A stretch of DNA of 64,000 nucleotides from Candidatus Heimdallarchaeota archaeon B3_Heim (GCA_003144275.1 NJBF01000016.1:1-64000), one strand, 5' to 3'. Positions 1-9,607 are shown, counted from the stretch's first letter. The notes: generated by a model from the sequence alone, not told the origin. Made by a program: numbers and translations.

Positions 1-263
1 ACTTGATAGCAGAAAGGTTGTAATTAATGTCAGGTGATAAAAATGTGATGATATAATCCATTAGACTTAAAAAGGCCAGTGAAGTGAAGTTACTCATCAA
101 TCGAGATTCTATATAATAAGGATTGGGTGTCATTTGAAAGAATCGTTAAATACCTAGACAAAAAAATGCATCCCTAGTTTTAATATTATATTTTATCCAG
201 ATTTAAGTTTAGGTGAGGCCTCGTATTATAGAGGTAATAATCCACAGAGTTAACGGGTTTAAT

Positions 264-659
264 ATGGTAGATTCTGTTAAGAAATTCGTTCGTAAATCTG
301 ATATCGAAAAAGATTCAGCTAATTTTTCTGAATATTCAATAATATTACCAAAAAATTGGTTTGATGACATTAAAGAAGATGAAATAAATAGTGTAAAGAA
401 AAAAATAAGAGATACATTTGATTATAGACAAAAGAAAGTTAAATCTGATAACCCTAACTATTTTTATTTACTAAAACTATTTGCACTGGGTTATCGGTAT
501 CCTAGAATCAAACAATGGTTAGAGAATCTGATAAATGAATTTAGATTGAATCTTCATAGCAAATTCGAGGAAAATATTAGTCGTCAAACTCTGATTACAC
601 CTTCCCCTGTAATACGCAAAAAAGTCATTGTAATATTTCTATGCGTCAAACAGAGATGA
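264..659 (+). CDS. Hypothetical protein
   Basis: I do not recognise this protein of about 131 residues. It is rich in Lys, Asn and Ile, has no signal peptide or membrane segment, and shows no catalytic motif. A GTG at 213 is in frame and would add 17 residues; I prefer the ATG at 264 because an AT-rich TATA-like stretch at 181-196 would leave almost no leader for the GTG. Its 3' end overlaps the convergent membrane-protein gene by 14 bp. It lies in a decayed accessory region next to a broken ATPase gene and an insertion sequence, so it may itself be a remnant. Confidence 0.4.
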   Translation: MVDSVKKFVRKSDIEKDSANFSEYSIILPKNWFDDIKEDEINSVKKKIRDTFDYRQKKVKSDNPNYFYLLKLFALGYRYPRIKQWLENLINEFRLNLHSKFEENISRQTLITPSPVIRKKVIVIFLCVKQR

Positions 660-1257
660 TCGGTATAAACGGCATTATAACGGATGCAATAAAACTTATA
701 ACAAGGAGAAGTACCTTTACTCTTGGAAAGACAACTACATCGAAATTCTTCAAAATTAGAAACTTCTGTATAATGCTTAATTCATTATTTGAATCATAAT
801 TATCCAATAAATCCTGTTTAATTCTTTCAAGAACTTTATGACTTTTTCCATATTGTCGATATCCTAATATAAAGGCGAACAGGATTAACACCAACGAAGG
901 GAAGATCGATAATAGATAAGTTGGATAATTGTTGTAAATTGAAACTATCGTGTAGAAAGAATTTGGAAAAATTAGTATTAAAGCAATTAAAAATAAGTCG
1001 ATATCAATTCTAAGCATTGATTCATCAGTTTTTAAAAGGAAATCTTCAAATAATCTAAAAAACACTTCTAAATCGAAATCCTCTTCTTTTTTTCTTGACA
1101 AATCAAAATAGACGTAAATTAGTAGAAGGAATCCAGTAATCAATAGCATTAAAATAAATCCAAGAAAAGAGGGTGTAGAAATGTAGACATAAGTGATTAT
1201 TGGCCATAGAATATAACTGAAAATTATAATAAAGTATTTAAATATTATTTTTTTCAA
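646..1257 (-). CDS. Predicted multi-pass membrane protein
   Basis: The 203-residue product has about six hydrophobic segments: two near the N-terminus (residues 5-25 and 30-50), two around residues 88-135, and a C-terminal pair ending in a Pro-Ile-rich tail. Charged loops lie between them. No family is recognised. It starts with TTG 15 bp after the stop of the ATPase gene upstream on the same strand, so the two probably form one transcript, and the protein may be the membrane partner of that ATPase. The 3' end overlaps the convergent gene at 264-659. Confidence 0.5.
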   Translation of the reverse strand: MKKIIFKYFIIIFSYILWPIITYVYISTPSFLGFILMLLITGFLLLIYVYFDLSRKKEEDFDLEVFFRLFEDFLLKTDESMLRIDIDLFLIALILIFPNSFYTIVSIYNNYPTYLLSIFPSLVLILFAFILGYRQYGKSHKVLERIKQDLLDNYDSNNELSIIQKFLILKNFDVVVFPRVKVLLLVISFIASVIMPFIPIISV

Positions 1258-1272
1258 TTACAAGTGATCCCC

Positions 1273-3156
1273 TTATTTATGATGATGATTATATGCCCTA
1301 CTAAGTGTACTACGGTAATTGGATGGAACTTGACTTTTAAACTGACTATGATCATCTGGTGCCCATTTGAGAAAGATTTCTTTTGTAATTCCTTTATTTG
1401 TTAGAATTGTAGCAAGATTAAAGCTAATGTATCTTAAGGAGGCTAATTCCTCAATAGTGTCCTTCAATTCTTCATCTTCATCTAGTTTCTTGTCTTCATC
1501 AACAAGATCTTCAGAGCTATATTTTAGATCGAATAGGATTTTTTGTTTAATTTTTTCAAAATTTCCTGTTGAAATTTCTGTATCGTCCATTATTTCTGCA
1601 TCAGAGAGTTTTTTTCTTTTAAGGAGTTTAATAACCAGTCTTTCAGTCTTTTTATCAACAATATTATAAACAAATGTATCTGCATCAGAAAAATTAAGAT
1701 ATTTGAAGGCTTTGCTTTTCAAATTTGACCTAGTAACAATATTAAATTGAAAAGCAGTCGATAAATCAATCAGGAATCCCCTAGCATCTATCATTTGATT
1801 AGATCCCCGTCTTGAATAACTTACAAACGAGAGTATTCTAAAATAAAGCATTACTTGAAAGAAATTTTCGTTAAAATCATCAGTTATAAAGTAAAATTGG
1901 TTCTTTGAGTTTTTTAGCATTTTTCCCAGCTGAGCTAAATATGATGCAATGATCTCTGTACTTACTTTTTTTAATACATTTGGTACTTGTTGACGATAAT
2001 ACTTAACACAAGTATCATATACCATTTTTTGAGTGATTTTCTCTTTATTTGGATTTTCATCACAGATGTCGTGCATGAATTTTAGAAAATCCCTAATCTT
2101 AAAACCTGCAAAGAAACATAAATTACGGAAAGTTATTTGATCCTTAAATAAGCTCAATAATTTTTTGTCCTCAAGAATATCGCTTAATCTATTGCTTAAA
2201 ATATTGCTATAAAATACTAGAAGACGATTGTCTGCAGTAGAACCTGAAAATATTCCTTTAAATTCTAATTCAAAATGTAATTCGCTAAATCCATGTTCTA
2301 TAAAGTTATAATTTGAAGTATCTACATGAAAACGACCTTCCATCACTGAAACTTTGCATTTTATCTCTAAACGACGATAAGGGCTTTCACTTAAATCAAT
2401 AATAATGGGAGCTAGTAAATTTTGCCCTTCTTCAGTTAACATCGAAAATTCATCGAATATTAATAAGAATTTATTTATTTAAGTTAATTCTGAGAGAATT
2501 GTTAAGATTTCGTAAAACTCTTTATCTAAGATATCTTTGAAACCTATTTGATCAAATAATTTTTTAATAAGGGGCTTAAATTCAATAGAATCAGACTTTA
2601 GGTTAACCAAATCAAAAGGTTTCTCACAGTTCTTTCGAATCTCATCGATTCGTTCCGTAACTTTTTCATTATGATCCTCTGGACTTTTAAGTCCAAAAAT
2701 ATCGGAAACTAGACCAAAAATACCTTTAAATCTATTCCAGAAGGACTTGCTTTTTGTATCGATATAAGATTTATACATATTAGTAATCTCAAGTATAATT
2801 AAAAACCGTAAGTAACGATGAAATAGCAATCTTCGTTGAACTGTATCCAGTCCGATCTGATCAGCTGCTTTAAACGTCTCTCGGATGTCCGAAAGATCAA
2901 TAAATATAGGTAAAATTCCTTCTTTTGAATATAAGTAATCAAATTTGGCTTTTTTCAGGTAAAGGGTTTTTCCGACCCCCCGAGCTCCAAAAATTATTGA
3001 GTTATCATAGTCTTTTACTCGGTCATATAGAATATGAAACCGTGATGCTAATGACCCTTTAGGAATGTTGAAGTTGTTATCTACATCCTCCTTTGTAGAT
3101 ATAGAATTTGCATTTCTTGCAGTAAACTTAGGTTTCAATTCTTTAAGTAAAACCAT
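1273..3156 (-). pseudogene. P-loop ATPase gene interrupted by one in-frame TAA
   Basis: This is a single reading frame of 627 codons with one internal stop, TAA at 2479-2481 (codon 226). The first half has a Walker A motif, GARGVGKT, near residue 58, followed by IFIDLSD. Directly after the stop, still in the same frame, the reading continues INKFLLIFDEFS, a clear Walker B strand, then a long helical C-terminal part with an acidic stretch (DEDKKLDEDEELKD). The arrangement resembles archaeal STAND/AAA-type ATPases of accessory regions. A good Shine-Dalgarno site (GGAGAGGA) precedes the ATG at 3156. The stop separates Walker A from Walker B, so either the gene is dead, the stop is read through, or there is a base error. 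The second half could only restart at the ATG at 2442, which would lack both Walker motifs. Confidence 0.75.
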
Positions 3157-3244
3157 AAAATCCTCTCCATATTAACTTTTAGTATTACCTCAAATGAATT
3201 ATGACGTTAATCAAGAAATAACATTAATAGCACAAGTAATTAAT

Positions 3245-3425
3245 TCAGCTCATAACTTGAATGTGATATCCTATCTTTCTACTTAAAAATTCTGGATAGT
3301 CAACATTCAACATATGTATGGAGATCGGATCATCTCCAGCATGCCCAGTAGTTCTCCCCCCTGTATATAGCATCAATCAATAAGGGAGCATCTTTCAACT
3401 CCTCAAATTTAAATTTGTTCGTCAT
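3245..3425 (-). pseudogene. Short frameshifted gene remnant
   Basis: On the minus strand an ATG at 3425 opens MTNKFKFEELKDAPLIDAIY and then goes out of frame at a run of six G (plus-strand C at 3356-3361). Removing one G gives an uninterrupted frame of about 60 residues through GRTTGHAGDDPISIHML to the TGA at 3245. The pattern of Leu-Ile-Asp-Ala-Ile-Tyr, Gly-rich turn and Gly-Asp-Asp-Pro resembles the N-terminus of some HNH-type restriction proteins, but this is a weak memory-based similarity. It lies between the broken ATPase and the insertion sequence. Confidence 0.35.
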
Positions 3426-3816
3426 ATTGATACCATCTATAAAAATATTCTTTAAAGCTCGTTGTCCCTTCTAACATTTTTTTTGGCTAAATAATACAAT
3501 TATAATGAAGTTAATAATTATTCCTATAATTCGTTATTATAACCAGTATGGATATTTTTATGTGATATTAATTCTAATGTGATTATTAGTATCATAACAG
3601 TAGTAGTGTTATGCTTTTTTATATGCTTTTATTCTAAGATTATAGAAAGTTATTCTTAGACAAAATATTGATGGAATTAGAAAACATTTTTTTTCCTTGT
3701 TTTCAAAGCTATACAAATCTTTGTAAAATCTATCAAAAAATGGGTATGGAAATAAGGTTTCATTCTTCAAATTCTTAGAAAAAAGAAACTTACAATTTAT
3801 GGAACGTTGGTTATTG
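3426..3816. other. AT-rich intergenic stretch, nothing recognised
   Basis: About 390 bases of very AT-rich sequence lie between the frameshifted remnant and the left end of the insertion sequence. I see no convincing reading frame, tRNA or strong hairpin. Confidence 0.5.
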
Positions 3817-3838
3817 CGAGATTTCGCTTAAATTGTTG
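3817..3838 (+). repeat. Left terminal inverted repeat of the IS
   Basis: This 22-bp sequence is the reverse complement of 5403-5424 except for two central bases. Confidence 0.75.
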
Positions 3839-3978
3839 TAACTGGGCTATGGGGAGGAAAGTTGCTAAAAAACCATGAAAATCTTTGAAAATAAGTGAAT
3901 GACAACGATGAGAATAATGAAAGGGGATAAAAGAGAGGGAAAGACTTAAAGGGGTAATGAGATAATTTTTTCAATACA

Positions 3979-5373
3979 ATGAGTCAAACAACAACTGTGC
4001 AAATACAAGTGGGATCACAACCACTAAAGAAACGATTAAAATACAATCAATCTTTTCTATCACTTCCTATTCCTCTAACTTGTCCGTTGTGCCAAGAAAA
4101 TGATATCGAGATAGGTACTTGGGGTAGCTATTCGACGACTACGGGAGAAGTAAGACGCTTTCGATGTAAAAACTGTTTAGGAACTTTTAATCCCGCTAAA
4201 ATTCCTTTTTGGAAAGAGAATGTTCAAGAAATTATCTGGAAATTAACTCAACTCGTCATTAAGGACAGATTCTCGGTGAATGCTCTGGGTGAAATGTGGG
4301 GGGTGCCGGAAACAACCCTACGAACCTTGGTGACCGCTATAAAGGAGTTCCTTGCTATGAACTTGGAACGAGCCAAACAGTTACAGGAACGACTGGGTGT
4401 TCCTAGCACCACGGAAACCTCCTCATTACGTACCATTTTTTATGATGAAGGATTCCTCAAATTACTGGGTGCAAATGGCTTTATAATCTTTACGCTCGCT
4501 GCTGATGGTACGCCTATCAACGTAGCTATTGAACCTAAGCGGGATGCACAAACAATTCATGGCTATTTCGTGCAGGCTATGACCCAACTAGGGGGAATAG
4601 ATGTTATTGTGGGTGATGGAGCAGTAGCTATCCTAGCAGCTGCGAAAGCCCTTCGTCAATCACTGATTCTAGTTCAACACATCCATCAAGGGAAGGGAAA
4701 ACGTGCAAGAATCACTACTCTGGAACCTATTCCCAACCGAAAAGCTCTTTGGGATATTACGATTGAACTTCATACAGGAACACTTCTTTCCAACGTGGAA
4801 TCCAGGATTATGACTAGGAAGAAAAAGGTCTATCCAGCTAAATGGTCAACGCCAGTAATCAAGAATAAAAGTAGGATAAAATGTAATAAAGAAAATAAAT
4901 CTTCCTCCAAGAGGACTAGTATCCTAACACCAACTGAAGGGGCTGGTCCAACAACAGAAGTACATAAAAGAAGAACCAGTTTCCTAAAGGGTCATGCAAT
5001 AGTTTTAAAAACTGCTAGCAATCCTTACGAGCTAGAAATCAACTATATTCCTGGAGAATCTAATCTTAATTCCCCCGAGTGTCCATCTCTAACGGAGGTG
5101 TATCCAATATTGGCGAGAGTACAACAGGCGTTACCAGATCAGTTTATTAATTCGAATCGCGCAGAAGTCTTTAACTCCCTCCATGATCGTTATAACGTCT
5201 ATTGGGGGCGAAAAACCCTTATCCATGCAAACCGAGATCTTAAAGCTTGGACTGCTGTTACCTTCTTCCCTGAAGGATCTCGTGCTCTTCTTCATCGTCA
5301 ATCATGGCATATTCCGTATCGTTTGTTATTTCAGCTATGGCCATTGATGATTTCTAGGGTTAAGATTTCCTAG
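3979..5373 (+). CDS. DDE transposase with zinc ribbon and HTH
   Basis: The 464-residue protein has an N-terminal zinc ribbon (C35, C38, C63, C66), a helix-turn-helix (around residues 97-120, NALGEMWGVPETTLRTL) and an RNase-H-like catalytic part. Candidate acidic residues are D156 in FYDEGF, D213 in VGDGAV and the Glu in SNRAEVFN near the C-terminus. A basic, low-complexity insertion (residues about 270-335) interrupts the catalytic domain. The zinc-ribbon/HTH/DDE order resembles IS1-like and related archaeal families, but I cannot assign the IS family. The gene looks intact and lies inside matching inverted repeats, so the element may be active. Confidence 0.8.
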   Translation: MSQTTTVQIQVGSQPLKKRLKYNQSFLSLPIPLTCPLCQENDIEIGTWGSYSTTTGEVRRFRCKNCLGTFNPAKIPFWKENVQEIIWKLTQLVIKDRFSVNALGEMWGVPETTLRTLVTAIKEFLAMNLERAKQLQERLGVPSTTETSSLRTIFYDEGFLKLLGANGFIIFTLAADGTPINVAIEPKRDAQTIHGYFVQAMTQLGGIDVIVGDGAVAILAAAKALRQSLILVQHIHQGKGKRARITTLEPIPNRKALWDITIELHTGTLLSNVESRIMTRKKKVYPAKWSTPVIKNKSRIKCNKENKSSSKRTSILTPTEGAGPTTEVHKRRTSFLKGHAIVLKTASNPYELEINYIPGESNLNSPECPSLTEVYPILARVQQALPDQFINSNRAEVFNSLHDRYNVYWGRKTLIHANRDLKAWTAVTFFPEGSRALLHRQSWHIPYRLLFQLWPLMISRVKIS

Positions 5374-5402
5374 TTTTCTTTTTAAAGGTCAACGGTGGTG
5401 TT

Positions 5403-5424
5403 CAACAATTTAGACGAAATCTCG
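5403..5424 (-). repeat. Right terminal inverted repeat of the IS
   Basis: This is the partner of 3817-3838 and begins 30 bp after the transposase stop codon. Confidence 0.75.
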
Positions 5425-5747
5425 AGTCTGCCAATACAGAAAACCTTTTTTGATTATTTGACAATGATCTAATATTAAAATTGATGGAAATTATTAGTAA
5501 CACTGTAGTACAAAATTCACTCGCCCTTTGGTTGGGTTCATGACAATAACCAAAAAATACTGCCCAGTATTCATTAATACTACCAAGGGTGAAATGATAA
5601 ACGATTCCTTTATAAGGGGGTATTATAAGGGGGTATATTAGTAAATTTTTTCAAGTAGCACTCACATAATACTCTGAATAGTATCAGTTACTCAAAAGTA
5701 AATAAGTAACGAGGCTGGGATAAAAAAACAATTTGGGAACAACAAAA
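5425..5747. other. Intergenic region upstream of the small GTPase gene
   Basis: This roughly 320-base stretch contains no convincing gene. Its notable structure is a perfect 13-bp tandem duplication at 5611-5636. A TATA-like sequence lies around 5633-5640, consistent with a promoter for the GTPase gene. Confidence 0.45.
5611..5636 (+). repeat. Two tandem 13-bp repeats, TATAAGGGGGTAT
   Basis: The unit TATAAGGGGGTAT occurs at 5611-5623 and again immediately at 5624-5636 without mismatch. The G5 tract is striking in this AT-rich context. It lies about 110 bp before the GTPase start codon and may be a regulatory site or a duplicated TATA element. Confidence 0.6.
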
Positions 5748-6440
5748 ATGAGTCCAGGAGCATCGACACGTCGCACACATCCTTTCTCAGGAACGAAAAT
5801 ACGTGCTAAGATCGTTCTAATTGGAGATGGAGGAGTTGGTAAAACCGCACTTCGACGTGCATGGTTAGGAGAAGGTTTTAAAACAGAGTATCTCATGACT
5901 ATTGGTGCTGATTTTGCATCACAGGAAGTAACTTACTATCATTCACCTACAAAAACCACTTATGATATAAAATTCCAAGTTTGGGATTTAGCTGGTCAAC
6001 CAAGATTTAAAGCGGTACGAGATCTATATTACCGTGGTGCTGTCGGAGCACTGTGCTTTTTTGATGTGACGAATCAGGAATCATATATGAATCTCGTTGA
6101 ATGGATTCAAAGTTACTGGTCTCTAAACGGAATTGGTAAGAGTCCCTTGCTTATTGTCGGTTCCAAATGTGATCTTCGGGATAATCCTGCTTTTCCCGCA
6201 CAAGTATCTGGGCATTATGGTAAAGAATACGCTGGAGAACTAACCAAACTGCTTAAAGATAAACTAGGGTTTGCTGTTCATTACCTAGAAACCTCAGCGA
6301 AAGACAGAATTAATGTTGATAAAGCTTTCAAGATATTGGCTGGAGAAATCATTTCTAGTTATTCTTTTCAGGAAAAAAAAAGGAATGATAAATCCACAAG
6401 TCAAAAAAAAATGATTTCTGACCAGATTCGTTCCCATTAG
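5748..6440 (+). CDS. Ras/Rab-like small GTPase
   Basis: This is a eukaryote-like small GTPase of 230 residues counted from the ATG at 5748; a TTG at 5733 is also in frame. All five G motifs are visible: G1 GDGGVGKT (26-33), switch I Thr51 in TIGADF, G3 WDLAGQ (79-84, Gln present as in hydrolysing Ras proteins), G4 SKCD (139-142, Ser replacing the usual Asn) and G5 ETSAKD (181-186). The TIGADF and WDLAGQ signatures are Rab-like. The C-terminal tail is basic and has no cysteine, so prenylation of the Rab type is not expected. Asgard genomes encode many such GTPases. The gene stands alone between an IS and the fatty-acid oxidation genes. Confidence 0.92.
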   Translation: MSPGASTRRTHPFSGTKIRAKIVLIGDGGVGKTALRRAWLGEGFKTEYLMTIGADFASQEVTYYHSPTKTTYDIKFQVWDLAGQPRFKAVRDLYYRGAVGALCFFDVTNQESYMNLVEWIQSYWSLNGIGKSPLLIVGSKCDLRDNPAFPAQVSGHYGKEYAGELTKLLKDKLGFAVHYLETSAKDRINVDKAFKILAGEIISSYSFQEKKRNDKSTSQKKMISDQIRSH

Positions 6441-6574
6441 CCCTTATTCGCATTATCGGTTTTGTAGTTATTTTTTATTTGGAACGTAACTTCGCAACAT
6501 TCTTCAAAGATTTGTTCCTATTTTGTATGTATCATACCGTGTAAATGGTTCCTAACCATATGGAGGTAAACTTC

Positions 6575-7804
6575 ATGAAACAGCTGACAAAGATTTTTAA
6601 GACGTTTAATTTTGATAAAGAAGCTCAAGAACAAAATGAAATGATACTTGACATGGTTTACGAGCTCGCAATGAATGAAATCATTGAAAAAGAACAAGAT
6701 TGGGATGAAGAGGGGGCACATTTTGACCCCGCTACAAAAAATGTCTCTTATCCTTCGGGTATGATGGATCTATACGAGAAATGTCAACAGAATGACCTTT
6801 TCTCGATTATCGTTCCTGAAAAGTATGATGGCTTTGGTCTTAGTTATACCTTATGGAATGCAGTTATTGAATTAATGGCTAGAGCCTCTCTAGCATTTTC
6901 CATGTTTTTCCCAAGCCAAGGCCTGAATATCGAAATAATTGATAAATTTGGAACTCCTGAGGCCAAGGAAAAATATTTGCCACTACTAGCCAGTGGTGAT
7001 GCCATAGGAGCAATGGCTTTCTCTGAACCAAATGCAGGATCTGATATTTCAGCCGTAACGACAAAAGCTGAAAAAGAAGGCGATTCCTACTATTTAACAG
7101 GCAATAAAATTTGGCTTTCTCATGGAGGAGCTGCTGGAACATACATTACTTTTGCTGTAACCGATAAAACAGCTGGGCCAAAAGGACTCAGTGCTTTCCT
7201 TGTAGATCCAAAAATCACGAAGGAAAATATGGAAGTTGTTGGAATTGAGGAAAAGATGGGCTTACATGGATCCATTACATCTTCAATGGCATTAGATCGC
7301 GCAGAAGTGCCCAAAGAGAATTTATTAGGAAAGGAGAATGACGGATTTAGACTTATCCTTGGAAGTCTGGCTTCTAGTAGGATAGGCATTGCAGCTCAAT
7401 CTGTAGGTATTTCCGAAACCGCACTTCAAGAAAGCATTAACTATTCTATGCAACGTGAGCAGTTTGGAAGACCCATTGGAAAACATCAAGCAATTTCATT
7501 CATGTTGGCTGACATGGCAACTAAAGTACATCAAGCTCGCTTATTATATTTGTCTACGGCTCACATGAAACACATGGGAGAAAACACACAAATTGAATCT
7601 TCCATGGCTAAATACTGGGCCACCGAATTAGCACAAAAAGTAACATATGATGCTGTTCAGGTTCATGGAGGTTATGGTTACTCCCGAAGTTATCGTGTTG
7701 AGCGATTGTTTAGAGATGCTCGGGTTTTAACAATTTACGAAGGAACTTCAGAAATGCAGAAGACGATTATTTCTCGTGGTGCCTTAGCTCGTGCTCAAAA
7801 GTAA
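6575..7804 (+). CDS. Acyl-CoA dehydrogenase
   Basis: This flavoenzyme oxidises acyl-CoA to enoyl-CoA and passes electrons to ETF. The FAD-binding segment AMAFSEPNAGSD, the central domain, and the C-terminal QVHGGYGYSRSYRVERLFRD region are typical. The catalytic base is the Glu in IYEGTSEMQ. Length (409 residues) is close to the family norm. I choose the ATG at 6575 because GGAGGT lies seven bases upstream; the ATG at 6545 has no such site. It is followed 24 bp later by etfB and then etfA, so one transcript is likely. The acyl chain preferred cannot be read from sequence. Confidence 0.93.
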   Translation: MKQLTKIFKTFNFDKEAQEQNEMILDMVYELAMNEIIEKEQDWDEEGAHFDPATKNVSYPSGMMDLYEKCQQNDLFSIIVPEKYDGFGLSYTLWNAVIELMARASLAFSMFFPSQGLNIEIIDKFGTPEAKEKYLPLLASGDAIGAMAFSEPNAGSDISAVTTKAEKEGDSYYLTGNKIWLSHGGAAGTYITFAVTDKTAGPKGLSAFLVDPKITKENMEVVGIEEKMGLHGSITSSMALDRAEVPKENLLGKENDGFRLILGSLASSRIGIAAQSVGISETALQESINYSMQREQFGRPIGKHQAISFMLADMATKVHQARLLYLSTAHMKHMGENTQIESSMAKYWATELAQKVTYDAVQVHGGYGYSRSYRVERLFRDARVLTIYEGTSEMQKTIISRGALARAQK

Positions 7805-7828
7805 AAATTAAGGATGGATGATTGAACA

Positions 7829-8629
7829 TTGAATATACTAGTTTTTGTAAAAGCAACAATTGATCGAAACGCTCCTTTAGATCCCGATGAGATTTTTCCA
7901 GGAGATCGGGATGATAAGAGCGATGTTATGACGAATAACTATGATAAGAACGCGATTGAAGCGGCTTTACGTATAGTAGAAGAGAAAGGTGAAGGTAAAG
8001 TTACTGCAGTTTGTCTTGGGTCTGACATGGCTGACAAAGTTGTTAAAGAAGCTATTGCTATGGGTTGTCATGAAGCAATTCGAATTGAGAACTCCAAGAC
8101 AGAAATCACTCATTTCTACTCAGTCGCTAAAATTCTCGCTGCTGCTGCTAAGAAAGTAGGTGAATATGATCTCCTACTTTTTGGAATGCAGAGTTATGAC
8201 TACGGGACAGCTACTATGGCGCCTATGGTGTCTGAATTTCTTGATCTGCCTCTTGCGTGTTGGGTTGAGAAAGTAGCCTTTAATAATGAAAAAGTTACAG
8301 TTGATAAGGTCATAGAAGGCGGGATCCGTAAAATTGAGCTTCAGCTGCCTGCTGTTCTTAGTATAGCAAGTTCTGGTGACTTTGAAGAACCCCGATACAC
8401 CAGTGTTAGAAGAATAATGAAAGCAAGTAAAACTGTTGTTCCAGTTTGGGAAATTGTCGATCTCGGCGTTGAAGAACAGAAACCCTCCGTTGAGTTTGAT
8501 GATATTGAAGAACCACCTGCTCGGACTGAAAAATGTGTTATTTTTGATGATGGCGATGCTAATGAATTGGTTGGTGAATTACTTGGAGCCTTGAAAGAAA
8601 AAGGCTTAAATCTAGGAGCTTTCAAATAA
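7829..8629 (+). CDS. etfB: Electron transfer flavoprotein, beta subunit
   Basis: This is the small ETF subunit, which carries electrons from acyl-CoA dehydrogenase to the membrane oxidoreductase. It begins with TTG at 7829 (MNILVFVKATID) after a GGATGGA site. It contains the GMQSYDYGTATMAPM segment equivalent to the conserved GxQsxD.dtgqvgp region, and the later VEGGIRKIELQLPAVLSI stretch. At 266 residues it is of normal length. It lies between acyl-CoA dehydrogenase and etfA with 12 bp to the latter. Confidence 0.93.
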   Translation: MNILVFVKATIDRNAPLDPDEIFPGDRDDKSDVMTNNYDKNAIEAALRIVEEKGEGKVTAVCLGSDMADKVVKEAIAMGCHEAIRIENSKTEITHFYSVAKILAAAAKKVGEYDLLLFGMQSYDYGTATMAPMVSEFLDLPLACWVEKVAFNNEKVTVDKVIEGGIRKIELQLPAVLSIASSGDFEEPRYTSVRRIMKASKTVVPVWEIVDLGVEEQKPSVEFDDIEEPPARTEKCVIFDDGDANELVGELLGALKEKGLNLGAFK

Positions 8630-8641
8630 GGGTGATCTAAA

Positions 8642-9607
8642 ATGGCAAAAATATTAGTTATATTAGAAAACGCGAAAGGTAAAATTGTAGGGCTGACAAA
8701 AGAATGTCTAACTGTGGTCCAGAATCTAGCTAGGGAAATAGACGCGGAAGTTGAAGGAGTCATTCTAGGACATGAGATAAGTAATTTAGCTCAAGAAGCG
8801 GGAAAATTTGGAGTGAATAAAGTTTTTAAAGTTGACGATGCTCAATTTAGGGGGATAAACATCCTTTATCACACACGTACTATCGAAGCCTTGATCAAAG
8901 AAATAAATCCATCTTTAGTGATTGCAGGTGCGAGTCTGTATGGACAGGAACTAGTCCCAAGGCTAGCTGCAAGATTTGATAAAGCTATGTTTGCATCGGT
9001 GAAAAGTTTAACTCTTGAAGGAGACGAATATGATGGCATTCATCCATTATTTGAGGAGAAGCTATTTGTTTCGATGGAAGGTCCAACTGATGGGCTAACT
9101 TTTGCAACAGTCCTTGGAGGAAATAATCCTGAAGCGGAACCTGACGATCGTTTATCGGTTGAAGTGGTTGATTACTCCCCAGTGATTCAAGATTCTGATA
9201 AACGTGAATCTTTCGTTGAAGAAACTATTGCCAAAGTATCTGTTGATATCACAAAGGCTAAACTTCTAATTAGCGGTGGTCGCGGTGTTGGTAGCGCGGA
9301 AAAATTCTCTGCTATTACTGAGGCAGCAAAAGCTCTTGGTGGTGAAGTTGGTGCTAGTAGGGCTGCAGTTGATGCAGGATGGGTCGCATATGATCATGAA
9401 ATTGGTCAAACTGGAAAAACTGTTACTCCTGATTTCTACATTGCGTGTGGAATTTCTGGAGCAATCCAACATCTAGTCGGTATGAGAAATAGTAAAACTA
9501 TCATTGTAGTAAATACAGATGAAGAAGCACCAATTATCGAATTAGCACATTATGCAATTATTGGAGATCTTCACGAAATACTGCCTGAATTGATGAAACA
9601 GATCTAA
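8642..9607 (+). CDS. etfA: Electron transfer flavoprotein, alpha subunit
   Basis: This is the FAD-binding large ETF subunit of 321 residues. The C-terminal FAD domain is clear: ISGGRGVGSAEKF, GASRAAVDAGW, GQTGKTVTPDFYIACGISG and a final NTDEEAPIIELAHYAIIGD. It starts with ATG 12 bp after etfB and pairs with it. With the acyl-CoA dehydrogenase upstream and the FadF-like protein at 10.6 kb, it completes a fatty-acid oxidation electron path to the membrane. Confidence 0.94.
   Translation: MAKILVILENAKGKIVGLTKECLTVVQNLAREIDAEVEGVILGHEISNLAQEAGKFGVNKVFKVDDAQFRGINILYHTRTIEALIKEINPSLVIAGASLYGQELVPRLAARFDKAMFASVKSLTLEGDEYDGIHPLFEEKLFVSMEGPTDGLTFATVLGGNNPEAEPDDRLSVEVVDYSPVIQDSDKRESFVEETIAKVSVDITKAKLLISGGRGVGSAEKFSAITEAAKALGGEVGASRAAVDAGWVAYDHEIGQTGKTVTPDFYIACGISGAIQHLVGMRNSKTIIVVNTDEEAPIIELAHYAIIGDLHEILPELMKQI

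Larger units (their letters stand above)
3817..5424 (+). mobile_element. Insertion sequence with 22-bp terminal inverted repeats
   Basis: The transposase gene is bracketed by imperfect inverted repeats at 3817-3838 (CGAGATTTCG, two bases, TAAATTGTTG) and 5403-5424, matching at 20 of 22 positions. The element is about 1.6 kb with a single gene. No target-site duplication is obvious in the bases outside the repeats, so the exact ends may extend slightly or the duplication may have decayed. Confidence 0.75.
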
